64,000 bases of DNA, taken from Opeltia flavorubescens (lineage: Eukaryota > Ascomycota > Lecanoromycetes > Teloschistales > Teloschistaceae). The position numbers were made by a program, and so were the translations under genes. The notes under the pieces were generated by a model that saw only the letters and a list, made by a program, of their open reading frames with translations, had not been told where the DNA came from and ran no database searches. The DNA is taken from contig KE546984.1 of assembly GCA_000442125.1 (NCBI GenBank), positions 682,001 to 746,000 on the forward strand. Reading direction: 5' to 3'. This document shows, one piece after another, positions 28,171 to 40,800 of the stretch (positions are counted from its first letter, which is position 1; each line of letters starts with the position of its first letter).

Positions 28171-29884
28171 ATATTTTAAAAAGTTATTGAATAATAATAA
28201 AAAAAACTTTTTAAAAAAAAATAAAAAAAAATTATAGTAAAAGTATATATAAATATAAAAATAAAATAATAAATAATATTAAAAATATAAAATAGGGTTA
28301 TTAAAAATATAAAATAGTAATAAAAATAAAACTTTATATAATTACTAAATTTTATTAATAGAATATATACTAGAAGATATATTTAATAAAATATTTTATT
28401 AAAAAAAATTAAAATTAAAAAAAGATTTTATTAAAATATAGATTTTAAAATTATAAATATTTAAAAATAATATAGATTTAAAAATAAAATAAAAAGATAA
28501 ATATATAAAAATAAATATATAAAAATAAATATATAATATTAAATAAATATAAAACTATATTATTATTATATTATTATTATTATTTTTATTCTAGAAATCT
28601 CTAAATTTTTTTTTAATTAAATTTAAATATTTTTTTTTATAATTAAAAAATTAAAACGATTTTAAATTATATTAATAAAAATAAATATAAAAAAAATACT
28701 AATTTATAATAATAAATATTATATTAATATTTATATTAAATTTTTTTTTAAAATATAAATAGCTTTAATAATATTAAATATATTAATAATTTTTTTTTAT
28801 TATATTTTAGTTTTTATTTAAATTTTAATATATTTATAATTATAAAAAATAATATTATAAATATAATAATAAACGCGTTTAAAAATATTAGGTTCGTTAT
28901 AGAAAAATTTTTAATAATAGTAAAAATTATTTTATTCGCTATAAAAATAAATTTTTTAGAAATTTATATATATTAAAAAAACTATAATAATATATAAATA
29001 TTTATACTAGTTTATAATTTTTAGAAAATTTAATATAATAACTATAATATTTAAAATATAAACTAGGTTTTATTTTATAAATTAAAGTATAATAGATATA
29101 ATTACTAATTTTCGATTATTAATATAAAAAATAATATATTATAATAAATAACGGTTATATCGAAATATTAGCTTTTATATAATAATAATAATAGTCGCGT
29201 TTGAATAATAATATATAAAAGAATAAAAAAAAATTAATAGTATAAAATTAATAAATAATTTTTTTAAAATTTATTATAAAAAAGTAATAATAATAAAAAA
29301 ATTTATAAAAAAATAAAACCGATAAATAAAAATAAATTATAATAAAAATATTAAAAGTTTAAATTAGAAAAAAAATCTATATTAAAATAAAAATATTTAT
29401 TATATATTTATAAATAAAAAATAAAATTATACTTTTTAATATAAAATTTATAATATTAATAATATAAATTAAATTATTTAAAATTTAATATATTATTTAT
29501 TTATAATTATTATAGTATATATAACTATTTAATAAAGCTATTAAACGATATTAATTTTTATAAAAATACTTTAATATAGATATTTACTAAATACTAAAGA
29601 TTATTAATAATATACTATAGTATAATATTTCGGGTCGGAAAATCGATAAAAAACGTTTTTTAATATATATATAATAGCTAGTATTAATATTAATATAAAA
29701 TAATCTTTAATATATAATAACAAAATATTTTATATATAGACGCGTATTAATATTATATACTTTTAAATTATTAATTTAATTAATATATATTCAATTACGC
29801 GCGTTTTATATAAAAAATTTAGTTATTTATTATATATATCGCTCTATTATAAAATAGTAAATATATTATTATAAAAAAAATTAT
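28171..29884 (+). other. Post-pol region of copy B
   Basis: Corresponds to copy A 4141-5810 and, like it, shows no recognisable gene. It carries one foreign 45-bp insertion at 29627-29671. There is otherwise nothing beyond RIP-degraded family-1 sequence. Confidence 0.7.
29627..29671 (+). mobile_element. 45-bp mini-insertion flanked by TAAT
   Basis: Copy A reads straight through the matching site (around 5558-5570), but copy B has 45 extra bases starting ATTTCGGGTCGG and ending AATATATATA, flanked on both sides by TAAT (29623-29626 and 29672-29675). The host bases in copy A are CGAT, so TAAT fits a RIP-altered 4-bp duplication. A close match occurs at 56558-56602. No terminal inverted repeat is visible, so the element type is unknown. 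Confidence 0.6.
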
Positions 29885-30142
29885 TATTATAATTAGTAAT
29901 AATCTAGTTTATAATAATATTATAGAACTATTATATAATTTCGGGTAAAATATTATATTGTTATATTATACTAGTAGAAAAAAAAAGTTTATATAATTAA
30001 AGGAATTTTTTTTAAAATTTGTAATTTTTTAAATATTAATATATATATATTCTTTATATATAACTCTATATATATAATAGTAATATACTAGATTATTATT
30101 TATATTTTTATATAGTTTTTTTATTATTATATTTTTCTTATA
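29885..30142 (+). repeat. 3' LTR of copy B, 258 bp
   Basis: It starts TATTATAATTAG and ends TTTCTTATA, and aligns end to end with the family-1 LTRs. It is followed by ATATT, the copy of the left target site. Confidence 0.88.
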
Positions 30143-30147
30143 ATATT
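30143..30147 (+). repeat. Right target-site duplication of copy B, ATATT
   Basis: Matches 13240-13244 and marks the point where copy E resumes. Confidence 0.75.
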
Positions 30148-30550
30148 ATTTAAAATTATTTTAATTAAAAATATTTAAATTCAACTAAATTTTTTTTAGA
30201 AAATTTTAAAGAAATAAAAAGCGATAATAATAATATAAAAATCTATTTTTAAATTTTTTTATAAATATATAATTATTTTTTAATTTCTATTTTTATATAT
30301 ATATTCTAATATTTAATTTTTAAATTTATATCGCGTTTAAATAATTATTATTCAAAAATTATTATTTTTATTAAAAATATTTTTAATTTTAATTTTTTAT
30401 ATTAATATATTTTATAATATTTATAATTTTTATATATATTTTACTAGTTATATTTTATAATTATATAAAATTCTATTTCTATTTCTATTTTATATTTTTT
30501 ATATTATTATTTTATATTTCTAAAAACTTTTATTATTTAATTTATACGAT
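30143..30550 (-). mobile_element. Family 1 copy E, second piece
   Basis: This continues the minus-strand copy E after copy B. It aligns with copy C near 49930-50340 (part of the post-pol region). It ends where the LTR of copy D begins. The rest of copy E, including its pol, is not found in the window. Confidence 0.75.
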
Positions 30551-30783
30551 TATTATATTAATTGGTAATAATTTAATTTATTATAATATTATAAAACCGT
30601 TTTATAGCTTCGGCTAGTATATTATATCGCTATATTATACTAATAGATAAAAGGGCTTATATAATTAAAAAAATTCTTTTAGATATTTATAATTTTCTAA
30701 ATATAACTTTATATATAATAATAAACTATAAAATTATTATTTTTATTTATTTATTACTTTTTTATTATTATATATTCTTTATA
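30551..30783 (+). repeat. 5' LTR of copy D, about 233 bp
   Basis: It shares the inner blocks of the family-1 LTR, including CTTCGGCTAG and the stretch after it, but lacks the central TATA-rich block. The right edge is approximate. Confidence 0.75.
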
Positions 30784-31051
30784 TTTTAATATTTGTTTTT
30801 TTTTAAAAAAAAAATAATTATATTATAAAACTATATTATTAAATAATAATAATAATATTATATTTAAAACTAGATTTTAATTATTATTAAATATAGTTAT
30901 ATTATAAAATAATTATTTAAATTAATCTATTAGCGATTTTTAAATTTAGAAATTCGAGTTTTTAAAATAAAATAAATTTTAGTTTATAAAAAAAAACTAG
31001 AAATATTAAAAGCTAAAAAAAATTAGAATTTTTTAAATTACCTATTATTAT
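30551..31051 (+). mobile_element. Family 1 copy D, 5' end only
   Basis: An LTR (30551-30783, about 25 bp shorter than standard) followed by about 270 bp aligning with the leader and gag start of copies B and C. It stops at the left end of a hAT-like element at 31052. The remainder of copy D is not found downstream, so it is truncated in this window. Confidence 0.8.
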
Positions 31052-31566
31052 TAGACTGGTCGGGTTAAATCGGATCAGGTCGAATTAAACCCGGGTTTTT
31101 AGTTTAGCAATCGATTTTAAATCGATTTATTAGTAAATTAAATAAAATTCTAATTAAATTACTAGTAAATTAGATTAATTTTAAAATTTAATTTTTAAAT
31201 TAAAAATCGGATTAAATTATAAAATTTAAACTAGTAATTCGATCTAATAATTTAATTTAAACTAATTATTGAATAATTTATATTAATTAGTAGTTATTTA
31301 AAGCTTAAATTCGAGAATTTATATAAAATTTTTACGCTATTGTTATTTTTAATATATATTATTTCTTATTTTAGTTTTATTATATATACTAATAATAAAC
31401 TAATCGATTTTTTGAATTATAATATTAAAATTGTAACTCGAAACCGATTTTATAGCTATATTAGATTGGTTTAATACTAATATTAATAGTTTTTAATAAT
31501 TTACTAACTATTCTAGATTAGATTTATCTAGGCGGATATTTAGCGAGTACCCGATTAATTATTCTA
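31052..31566. mobile_element. hAT-like non-autonomous element, 515 bp
   Basis: It begins TAGACTGGTCGGGT and ends ACCCGATTAATTATTCTA, which read as imperfect terminal inverted repeats. Its last 135 bp are shared with the short element at 34682-34852, as are its first 13 bp. No transposase is visible in 515 bp, so it would be non-autonomous. The flanking 8 bases do not match convincingly (ATTATTAT against ATTAATAA), so the right boundary or the history of this copy is uncertain. Confidence 0.6.
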
Positions 31567-34500
31567 ATTAATAAACGAAATTTTAGTTAAAAAAAACTTA
31601 ATAGTTTAAACTTTAAATAAATTTTATTATTAATATTAAAAAATAAATATCTATTTCTTTTATTTACAGTTATAATAAATATATAATATTATTAAATAAT
31701 ATTAAACTTTTAATAGCTAAATTTCTTATATAATTTAAATATATATTTTATTTTATTAATAATAATATTAAACTGATTTTATTAATAAAAATACAATTAA
31801 TTTATAGTTAAAAATAAAAAAAAAATTTTTTTAAACGCCTATAAACTTTTACAAGCTATTTTTTACTATTTATTAAATAAAAAAAATTAATAAAATAAAA
31901 AATCGTTGATAAAATATAAAAAATAAATTATATATTTTAAATTTTAAAATTTAATACTCGTTAGCGCCCGTTAAATCCCGTTATATAACGGTAAACTTCT
32001 AGTTAAATAATTAGCCACGTTAGCGCTATATAAATATTTTTTTAAAAATTTAGACTAAAATTATACTAGTATTATTGATTATAGGATTTTTTTTTATTAT
32101 ATAGATTTATAGAAGCTATATAGTTATAATTTGTTTTTTAATTTAATTTTTTCTATAAAAAAATTAGCTCTAGGCGTTTATAAATAAACTATCTATTTAT
32201 AAATATTCAGTTTGTTTATAATAGCTTTTATAGCCTGGGAGTCGAGATATAATTCTATTAGTTTACTAGTTTATATCAATTTATTTAATTTAAAGCTAGA
32301 TCGATTCTTTTACTAATATTATAAAATTAAAAATAAATTTTATATTTTTATTTTAAATAAATACGCGGTCTATATATATTATATTAAAGTATAGATCTAT
32401 TTTATATTAAAACTATAGTATTAATAATATATAAAAATAATATATTTATTTTAAAGAAAAAATATTATATAAATTTCTATAGATTTATATAATATATTTA
32501 ATAAATTTGATTAAAATATTATTAATTATAGAATTTCTATAATTAGTAACTCTATAGTTTTATATATTAATAAATAATTTTTATATTAAACGGCGAATTA
32601 ATATTTCTAGAAATAATAATTTAATAATTTTTTATTTCTAACGAATTTTTTATAAAATAATAATACTGGAATTAAAATAATATAATTATTAATATTAATT
32701 TATATTATAATATAAATAAAATATTTTTATTTTATATTATTTTATTAATTTTTTTTATTTAAAATTTTTTATTATAATAAATTTCTTTTATAACTAATTT
32801 TTATATTATAAATAATTATTTTTCTTTTATATTTTTTTATTTTATATATTTCTTTTATTTTATATATTTATAGTTTAATATAATTTAAAGCAGTTTTTTT
32901 TGAAATATTAATTTCGCTAACTAGAAATATTTTTACTAATAGGAAAATTAATATTTAATAAATTTTTATAGTTTAAAACCCGTTTATAATTTTAAAATAT
33001 ATAATTTAGAATATTTTTAAAAAAATAACAATTTTTATATAAATATAAAAAAAGAAATTTTTTATTATTTAATAGATAATTATTTTTTTATATATTTAAA
33101 TAAAATAATAAATAATTATTTTTATTTTTATATATTTTATAATTTAAATCTATTTAAAATCGAAAAATAATAATTTTTTAAATCTATTATAATAATATAT
33201 TACTAGTATTATTTTTTTTATTCCAATATTTAATAAAAATATTAACGTATTTTTTATTATTATTATTAAAAATAAATAATAATCTAATTAATAAATAGAA
33301 TAAAAAAATAACTAGTAAAAATAAATATAATAAATATAAATTATATAAAAATTTTAATTAAATAATAATATATTAAATTTAAGAAATAATATTTATTTAT
33401 AATATATAAATTAAAAAAAATACTAAAATTTATCAATTAATTAAAATAGGATTTTATAATTAAACTTTAATTTTTAAAAAAAAAATTTAAAGTATATTTA
33501 AAGTTTTTACTCGAATATTAAACTATATATATTATTATATATATTTCTATATATAAAATTCCATTTTATTATATTCAATTTTATTTTATTATATAATATT
33601 TTATTTAATTCTATTAATTTATTATCGATATATAAAATATAGCGATTCGATTATATAATATTAAAAAAATAGAAATTATATAAAAAAATAAACTTTAATT
33701 TTTAAATTTAATTTAAAGCGGTATAAAAATTTTAAAAAATTATTATTTATTAAATAGCTAATAAAAAAAATAGTTAAATAGAATCGCCGGATTTAAAAAA
33801 ATAATATTTTAATTATAAAGAAATTTATATTATAATATTTTAAAGTAATATAATTTATATTTCTATTTAATTTATTTCAAATATTATACTATAAAAGAAA
33901 ATAATATAAATTATATAATTAAAAAAAAATAGTTTAAATAAAAAAATAGTTTATATAAAAAAATAGTATTATTAATTAAAAAAAACTATTATAATAGTAC
34001 AAATTCTAATAATAATATAATCTAGTAATATAATAAATATAGTAACTAGTTTTCAATAGTATAAAATTTTAAAAATAATATAAAATATATTTATAATATT
34101 ACAAAAATATATATAACCAATAATCTAATATATTATATAACGCGTTATTTATAAAACGAGATTTAATAAATAAAAATTTATTAGCGTTTAAAATTTAAAG
34201 AAAATTAGAATAAATTTATATAAAAATTTAGAACTATTATTAATATAAAAAATAAAGAAATCTTTTTATTATATACTAGCGATAACGATAAAACAATTAA
34301 AAAAATCAATAAAAAAACAAAATAAATAATTAGAAGGTATATTATATAAATAAATATAAAGTTTTTAAATAATAATTTATATAATAAAAATAATTATTAA
34401 TAGAATAGTTTTAAAATTTAAAATTTATTATCTTTTAATATTATCCTAAAATTTTTTCAATTCGATTTTAAATTTTATAAATTATTATTATTTAATAATT

Positions 34501-34681
34501 TAAAAGCCTTTAAAGTTTAAATAAATTTTTTAAATATTATAATCTTTTTTTATAAAAAAAAACTAGTAGAATTGAAAAAAAATCTAGTTTATTATAAATT
34601 TAAAAGCTATAAATAACCTTTAATCTATTTTTAATAATAAAATACAAAAATAAAATAAAATAATTAAATTCCTTTAATTAT
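31567..34681. other. Unassigned RIP-degraded DNA
   Basis: About 3.1 kb of AT-rich sequence that does not continue copy D or copy E. A few patches with more C and G remain (31960-32040, 32220-32260). I recognise no domain on either strand. The short element at 34682 is inserted in it, so 31567-34681 and the sequence after 34852 are one continuous host. Confidence 0.5.
34674..34681. repeat. Left 8-bp target duplication, TTAATTAT
   Basis: Pairs with TTAACTAT at 34853-34860 with a single C/T difference of the RIP type. An 8-bp duplication is the hallmark of hAT transposons. Confidence 0.8.
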
Positions 34682-34852
34682 TAGACTGGTCGATTTCTCG
34701 GGTTATAAAATCAAAATTGTAACCCGAAACCAATTTTCTAGCTATATTAGGCTAGTATAGCTCTATCGCTAACGGTTTTTAGTAATTTGCTAACTATTTA
34801 GAGTTAGATTTCTCTGGGCGAATTTTTAGCGGGTACCCGACTGACTATTCTA
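34682..34852. mobile_element. hAT-like MITE, 171 bp
   Basis: It starts TAGACTGGTCG and ends CCCGACTGACTATTCTA, imperfect terminal inverted repeats (GTCGGGT core) shared with 31052-31566. It is flanked by an 8-bp duplication, TTAATTAT/TTAACTAT. An internal inverted pair, CGGGTTAT and GTAACCCG, may fold. It keeps many CpA and TpG steps, so it has had less RIP than its surroundings, either because it arrived late or because it is too short and rare to be detected. No coding capacity. Confidence 0.82.
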
Positions 34853-37800
34853 TTAACTATAGAAAATATATAATTCAAATTTTCTTTTTTATTTAAATTG
34901 AAATCTATTAAATATTATATATTTAATATTTTACTAAATTTAAAGCCTATTTATTTAAATAATATTTTAAAATTTATTATAATTTTAAAAATAAATTTTA
35001 TATTTTTTTTTCCAAAATTTATTAATTTTTTATAAATTACTATTAATTTATTATTTTAAAAAAATTTAGTATTTTTATTTTAGTAATAAATAAAAGTAAT
35101 ATATTTATTATAAACGAAGTTATATATATTTTTATTTTAGCGGCCATTTTTATTATAGCTAATATTATCAATTAAATTTATTTATTTTTATTAATAAAAT
35201 TTATTATTAGATTTTATATTAATTATATAAATAAAACTTTAAAAATAATAAAATTAATCGATTTTTAATAATAAATAATTTTATAAAATACTTTTTTATC
35301 TAAATTAATTAGATATTTTATTTAAATACTATTTTAAAGATTTAATTTATATTATTATTATCTAATATATTATTTTCTAAATATATAGCTTTTTTAATAA
35401 TTATTATATAAAGTTAATATTAAAATTATTAATAATAAACTAATAGAGTATATTAATTTTATTAATTAATTTTATATTTACTTTAAACTAGATTATAAAA
35501 ATAATAAATATTAAAAATATTATTAGAATTAAAACGATTTTATAAATAAAAACTTAAAAAAAACTTTATAAATAGATTAATTTATATAGAATTAGTTTAT
35601 ATTAAAAATATTTTTAATTTTATTACTATTATTAATATTTTTTATTTATTTGAAATAATTATTCAATAAATATAAATAGAATTCTTTATTAATTACTAGT
35701 TAATATATAATTAACAAATAAATAATAATTAATAAAAACTATTCAATATATTAAAAAATAGTTTAAATCTAGATATAATATTTAAAAAAACTTTTTATTT
35801 AATATCTAATTAAAATATAAAAATATAGTAATAAAATATAATATAAACTAGTAAAAACTATTTATAAATTTTAAAGCGTTTAAATAAATATAAAAAAATA
35901 AATAGAAATAAAATATATTAAATATTTTATAATAATATATTTAAATAATATAAATATTTTATATATTTATAATCTTTTAAACTTTTATTTTGAATTAAAT
36001 TTATAAAAAAAAGTTAATAGTAGATTTTTAACTATAAAAATATAAATTTTATAAATATAATATAATAAGTAATATATATTATAATTATTTTTATATAAAT
36101 TGAAAAGCTAATAATAATACTATTTATTTGATAGATTTTATAATATATAAAAAATAGCGATTTAATATCTAATTTAAATAAAATTCACCGCTAGTAAAAA
36201 AATAAAATAAAAAAAGTTATATTCTAGCGGGAATAATATTAAAATAGTAATTTTAAATTATTTAATTATTATTTATAAAAAAAGGCTAGTTATAATTAAT
36301 AATAAAATAAATAGAATATATTTATATTTAAAAGATAAAATTATTTAAATAAAAATTTTATTATAGAAATTCCTTATATTAAAAGCTTTAAAAGTAGTAA
36401 TAAATAAAATATACAACGAAATTATATATTTATAGTTATATTACTTTATTGTATTATTTATAGAAAATATTTATATTTATTAAAAAAAATCTATTTTTAT
36501 ATTTTTATTATATATTTAGAGCTTTTAATTCAAAAAAATAATAAAAATAATAAAATAATAATATTTAAAAAAATAATTTAAAAAAAAAATTTTAATATTT
36601 TTGAAATTATTATATATAGAATTTATTATATAAATAAAGTTTTAAATAATTATAATTTTAGTATATAGAATTAAAATATTATAACTATATATTCTTTTTT
36701 AATTTTAATATTATTATTATTATTTTTCTATTATATTACTATAATATAAAGTATTTAATATTTAAATATATTATATTAGTATTAGATTACCGTTTCGATT
36801 CCGATTTATTTAAATTTTATATTAGAAAAAATAGATTTAAAAGAAAATTTTATTAATATAAATTTAAATCGAATTTTAAATATTTATTTTTTTAAATATT
36901 TTATAATTATTTTTTTAAAAAGATTAATTTAATTAATTATATTAAACGATAAAAATAATATTATATTAATAATATTAAATTTTTTATAATTAATTAATCT
37001 ATATTAAAGTTTTTATATTAATTTACTAGAATATTTATATATTTATTTACTATACGCGGTTAATAAATACAGCTAATACTAGTATAAAGCTAGTTTACCC
37101 GAGTTTTCTATATTATAAATCTATTTTTTTTTTAAATTTATATTATATTATATAATTTATTTTATTAAATTTATATATTTTAATTTAATTTATAATAGTT
37201 ATATTTTTTGTAATCTTTATAACTTTTAAATTAATTTTAGTAATATAGTATTTAATAATATACTATTTAATATAAATTTTAAAATAATTAATATTAATAT
37301 TATTATAAAATCGATAATATAATTTATTATTAAATCTACTGAAAATAAATTTAAATCTATATTTAAACTATTTAAGAAGTTAAAATAATAGTATATAAAG
37401 TTTTAAAAAATAAAGACTATTATTAACTAAAACTATACCGCGGTTTTAAAAACTCTCGAGAATTAGAAATAATTACTAAAATATATCGATTTAATAAATA
37501 TAGAATATTAAAAAATAAAAGGCTATATTAAAAAATTAATATAATTATTAAATAAAACTAAAATAAATATTAAAGATTTTAAAATAGAAATTAATAGAAT
37601 TAAAGGTATATTATTACTAATTTAAAAATATATTAGATTATTATAAAGCCTTTTAGATAATTAAAGTTCAAATAATATAATTATAAATACAACTATTATT
37701 AATATAAAGGATAAAACTAAAATTAGAACGTTAATAATAGAAATAAATAGTAGTAATAGAAATAAATCCTTTAATAGTAATTTTAATATATTTATTAATA

Positions 37801-40800
37801 TTTAATAATTTATAACTTTTATAGCTTTATAAAAATATATAAATAGTATCTATTTTTAAATTAAATAGAAATATTTTTTTATTATATTAATAATTTTTTA
37901 ATCTTTTATTTTTATTTATTAAATTTAAATTATTATAATTAAAAATCGGTATATTTTATAATATAATTTATTCTAATTTAATTATAATATATATAATCCG
38001 TTTAATAAAATAGTTAATATTATTAATTAAAAATAGAATTAATAAACTAGATTATATTAATTATTAGATAAGTTTAATTAATATTAACAAAATTAAATAT
38101 ATCCTTTTATTTTAAAACTTTAAAATTAATATATTTTAATATTTTAGTAATAAAAAAACTTTAAACTAGAAATCTATATTAATTCAAATTATAAAAAAAA
38201 TTATTAAAAATCTATATAAATATTATTAAAAGGGAAATAATTTATAATCTAATTATATTATAGTAAAAGAAGATTTGAATAATTTTTATTAGAAATTACT
38301 ATTATTAAAAATTAGCGTCGTATTATAACTTTTATATACTATTTAATTCTAGTTATTTATTTTATTATTAATAGATTCTAGAAGAATATAATAAAAAAGT
38401 TTACGCGGTAATAATAAATTTAGTTTTTTTTTAAATATATCTAATACTTCGCGATTAAGCGAAATTCAAAAAAATATAAATAGGAAGAGCTATAGTAAAA
38501 AAAACGGTAGCGAAAATATTAAAAGAAATAGTATTTATATTAATAAAAAAATAAATTTTAATTAGAATAAAATTAAAAATAGAATATTATATAAAAAAAT
38601 ATAAATTTAATTTAACTAGAATATATTATAATAGAAATATTAGAATTAATAGAGATATAAATAGTAATTATTTCTTTATAAAAAATCTAATAATAGCTAA
38701 TTAAAATAGTCGCGTTTTTTTTATATAATATAAATCAATTATATAATTTAAATTTTAAACCCGATTTAATTATTTAATTTAAAAAAAAATTAAAATAAAT
38801 ATAAAATTAAATTACCTTATAAAAACTATTAGCGGAAGCCGATTCTAGAGATAAAATATTTTAAAATATAATTAAAAAGGAATTTTATAATAATAATTAT
38901 ATTTTAAATAAAAATAAAAATAATAATATAATTATTAAATTAATAGAATTTTTTAATATTTAATATTATAGCGATTTAGCTATATTAATAATAATTTTTT
39001 TTTAATTTAAAAATTACTTCTTCGGTAATAAAAATATTAAAAATAATTTTAGGTTATTTTAATAATAAATATTAGGATTTATTTCGAGCTATTTTAATAG
39101 TAAATATTAATTTTTATTTCGGGCTGTTTTAATAATAGTTTTTAGAATTGGATTTAATTTTTTTATTATAATAATTTTAATTTTTTATAAAATCTATAAT
39201 TTAATTTTTATATAAAAATATAAAAACTATAATTTTATTTAAATCAGCCGTTTTATTAATATTTTTAATTATATTAAATTTTTTATAAATTTTTTAAAAC
39301 TTATAACGAGGTATATTAATATATTTTTAATATTTATAACTCGAAATAAAACTATATATTATTATTTATATAAAAAAATAAATATTTAAAAATCTAGATT
39401 ATTATAAATTAAAATTTATTTTAATAATTTATTAATAGTTATTGTAAATATAAATTATATTAGAAATTATTTTTATTTTATTATAATACCTATTAATTTA
39501 TTTTTTAAAATTATTAATAGGATATAGTTAATTAATTATTTTTAACTATAAAAGGTATTACTAATAATTTATTCTTTAATAATATTATAATTAAAATATA
39601 TTATTATTAAATAAATTTTATTTACTATATTATTTTTAAAATAAATATTATAAATTAATATTATTAGAATATTAATTTTTAACTTTAGTTTTAAAAGCGC
39701 TAAATTTTTAAATTTAAAAGTATTTAATTAATTTAATGGTATTTCTTTAATTTTAAATTAGTATTTATTTTAATTATAGAAGTTAAAATTATAATAAATT
39801 TTTAATTCCTTATATAAATCTTATAATAGTTTAAAATATAAAAAATTAACCGTTTTATTATATATAATTAAAATTATACGGTTTAAAAAAAATTTAGATT
39901 ATATTATAAATTATAAAATTTCCGAATTAAAAAAATATATTTTTAAAAATTTTAAAAACTTATTATCTAGTTAATTTTATTTAAAAGCTAAATTATATTA
40001 TAAAAATTCTAATTATAAAATATTTTTTTTAATTATTATATAAATCGAGTATTAATAATATTATATCGAATTTATATATTATAAATTAGATATAATTATT
40101 TAAAATAATATTAAAAAAAATAATAGTAAATATTTATTTTAATAATAATTCCTTTAAAATTAAAAGATATAATTAGAAAAATCTATATAAAATCGCTACT
40201 AAAAATTACCCGCTTTATTTTAAAAAAAATATCTTTATTATATATATTATATAATATATAGTTAACTATTATAAAATAATATTTATATTATATTAAAACT
40301 TTATTCTAAATAATTATCGATATTTATTAAAATAAACTATTAAATTTCGAGCTTTAGCTAATAGAATATAAAGAATTATCTAGAATATTAATAGGAATTT
40401 TAAAGCGAAAATATAATATTTAGTTATTAAAAAATAGTAATATAATAATACTAGAGAATATAATATAGATAATAATTTTATTATAAATATAAAAATAGTA
40501 ATATAAAATTTAATATTAAAAAGTTTTATTTATATTAGCTAGCCTTTAAAAAAAAGTTAATTTTTAATTATAGGCTGTAAAATAATATAAATATATACCG
40601 TTTATTATTTATTATTTAACTTCAGCTGGTTTTTTTTAAATAGCCGCTATTATTTATTAATATTATAATTTAATTCCGCTGCTATTAATAGATTTTTTAA
40701 TAATTCGGCCCTAATTATATTTATAAAGCTATTATTAGAACTATTTTAAAACTTTATTTTAGTTTATAAAAAGTTACTATATTTAATATAATTTATAATT

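Larger units (their letters stand above)
13245..30142 (+). mobile_element. Family 1 copy B, full-length gypsy chromovirus fossil split by family 2
   Basis: A plus-strand copy with both LTRs (13245-13510 and 29885-30142), gag and pol regions, and the post-pol region. Removing the nested element at 18119-27353 with its 5-bp duplication leaves about 7.66 kb, which agrees with 7,682 bp for copy C. Much heavier loss of C and G than in A or C, with many breaks and several short indels, makes it an old copy. It sits inside copy E and hosts family 2, so its place in time is fixed between them. Confidence 0.92.

Noticed and set aside
29940-29950. Third copy of the 45-bp sequence (TTTCGGGTAAAA)
   Set aside because: This is the normal family-1 LTR block corresponding to CTTCGGCTAAG in the other copies. 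The resemblance is short and coincidental.
40560-40700. Possible element boundary or gene with higher C and G
   Set aside because: No repeat, inverted end or domain could be supported. The patch is only locally less mutated.
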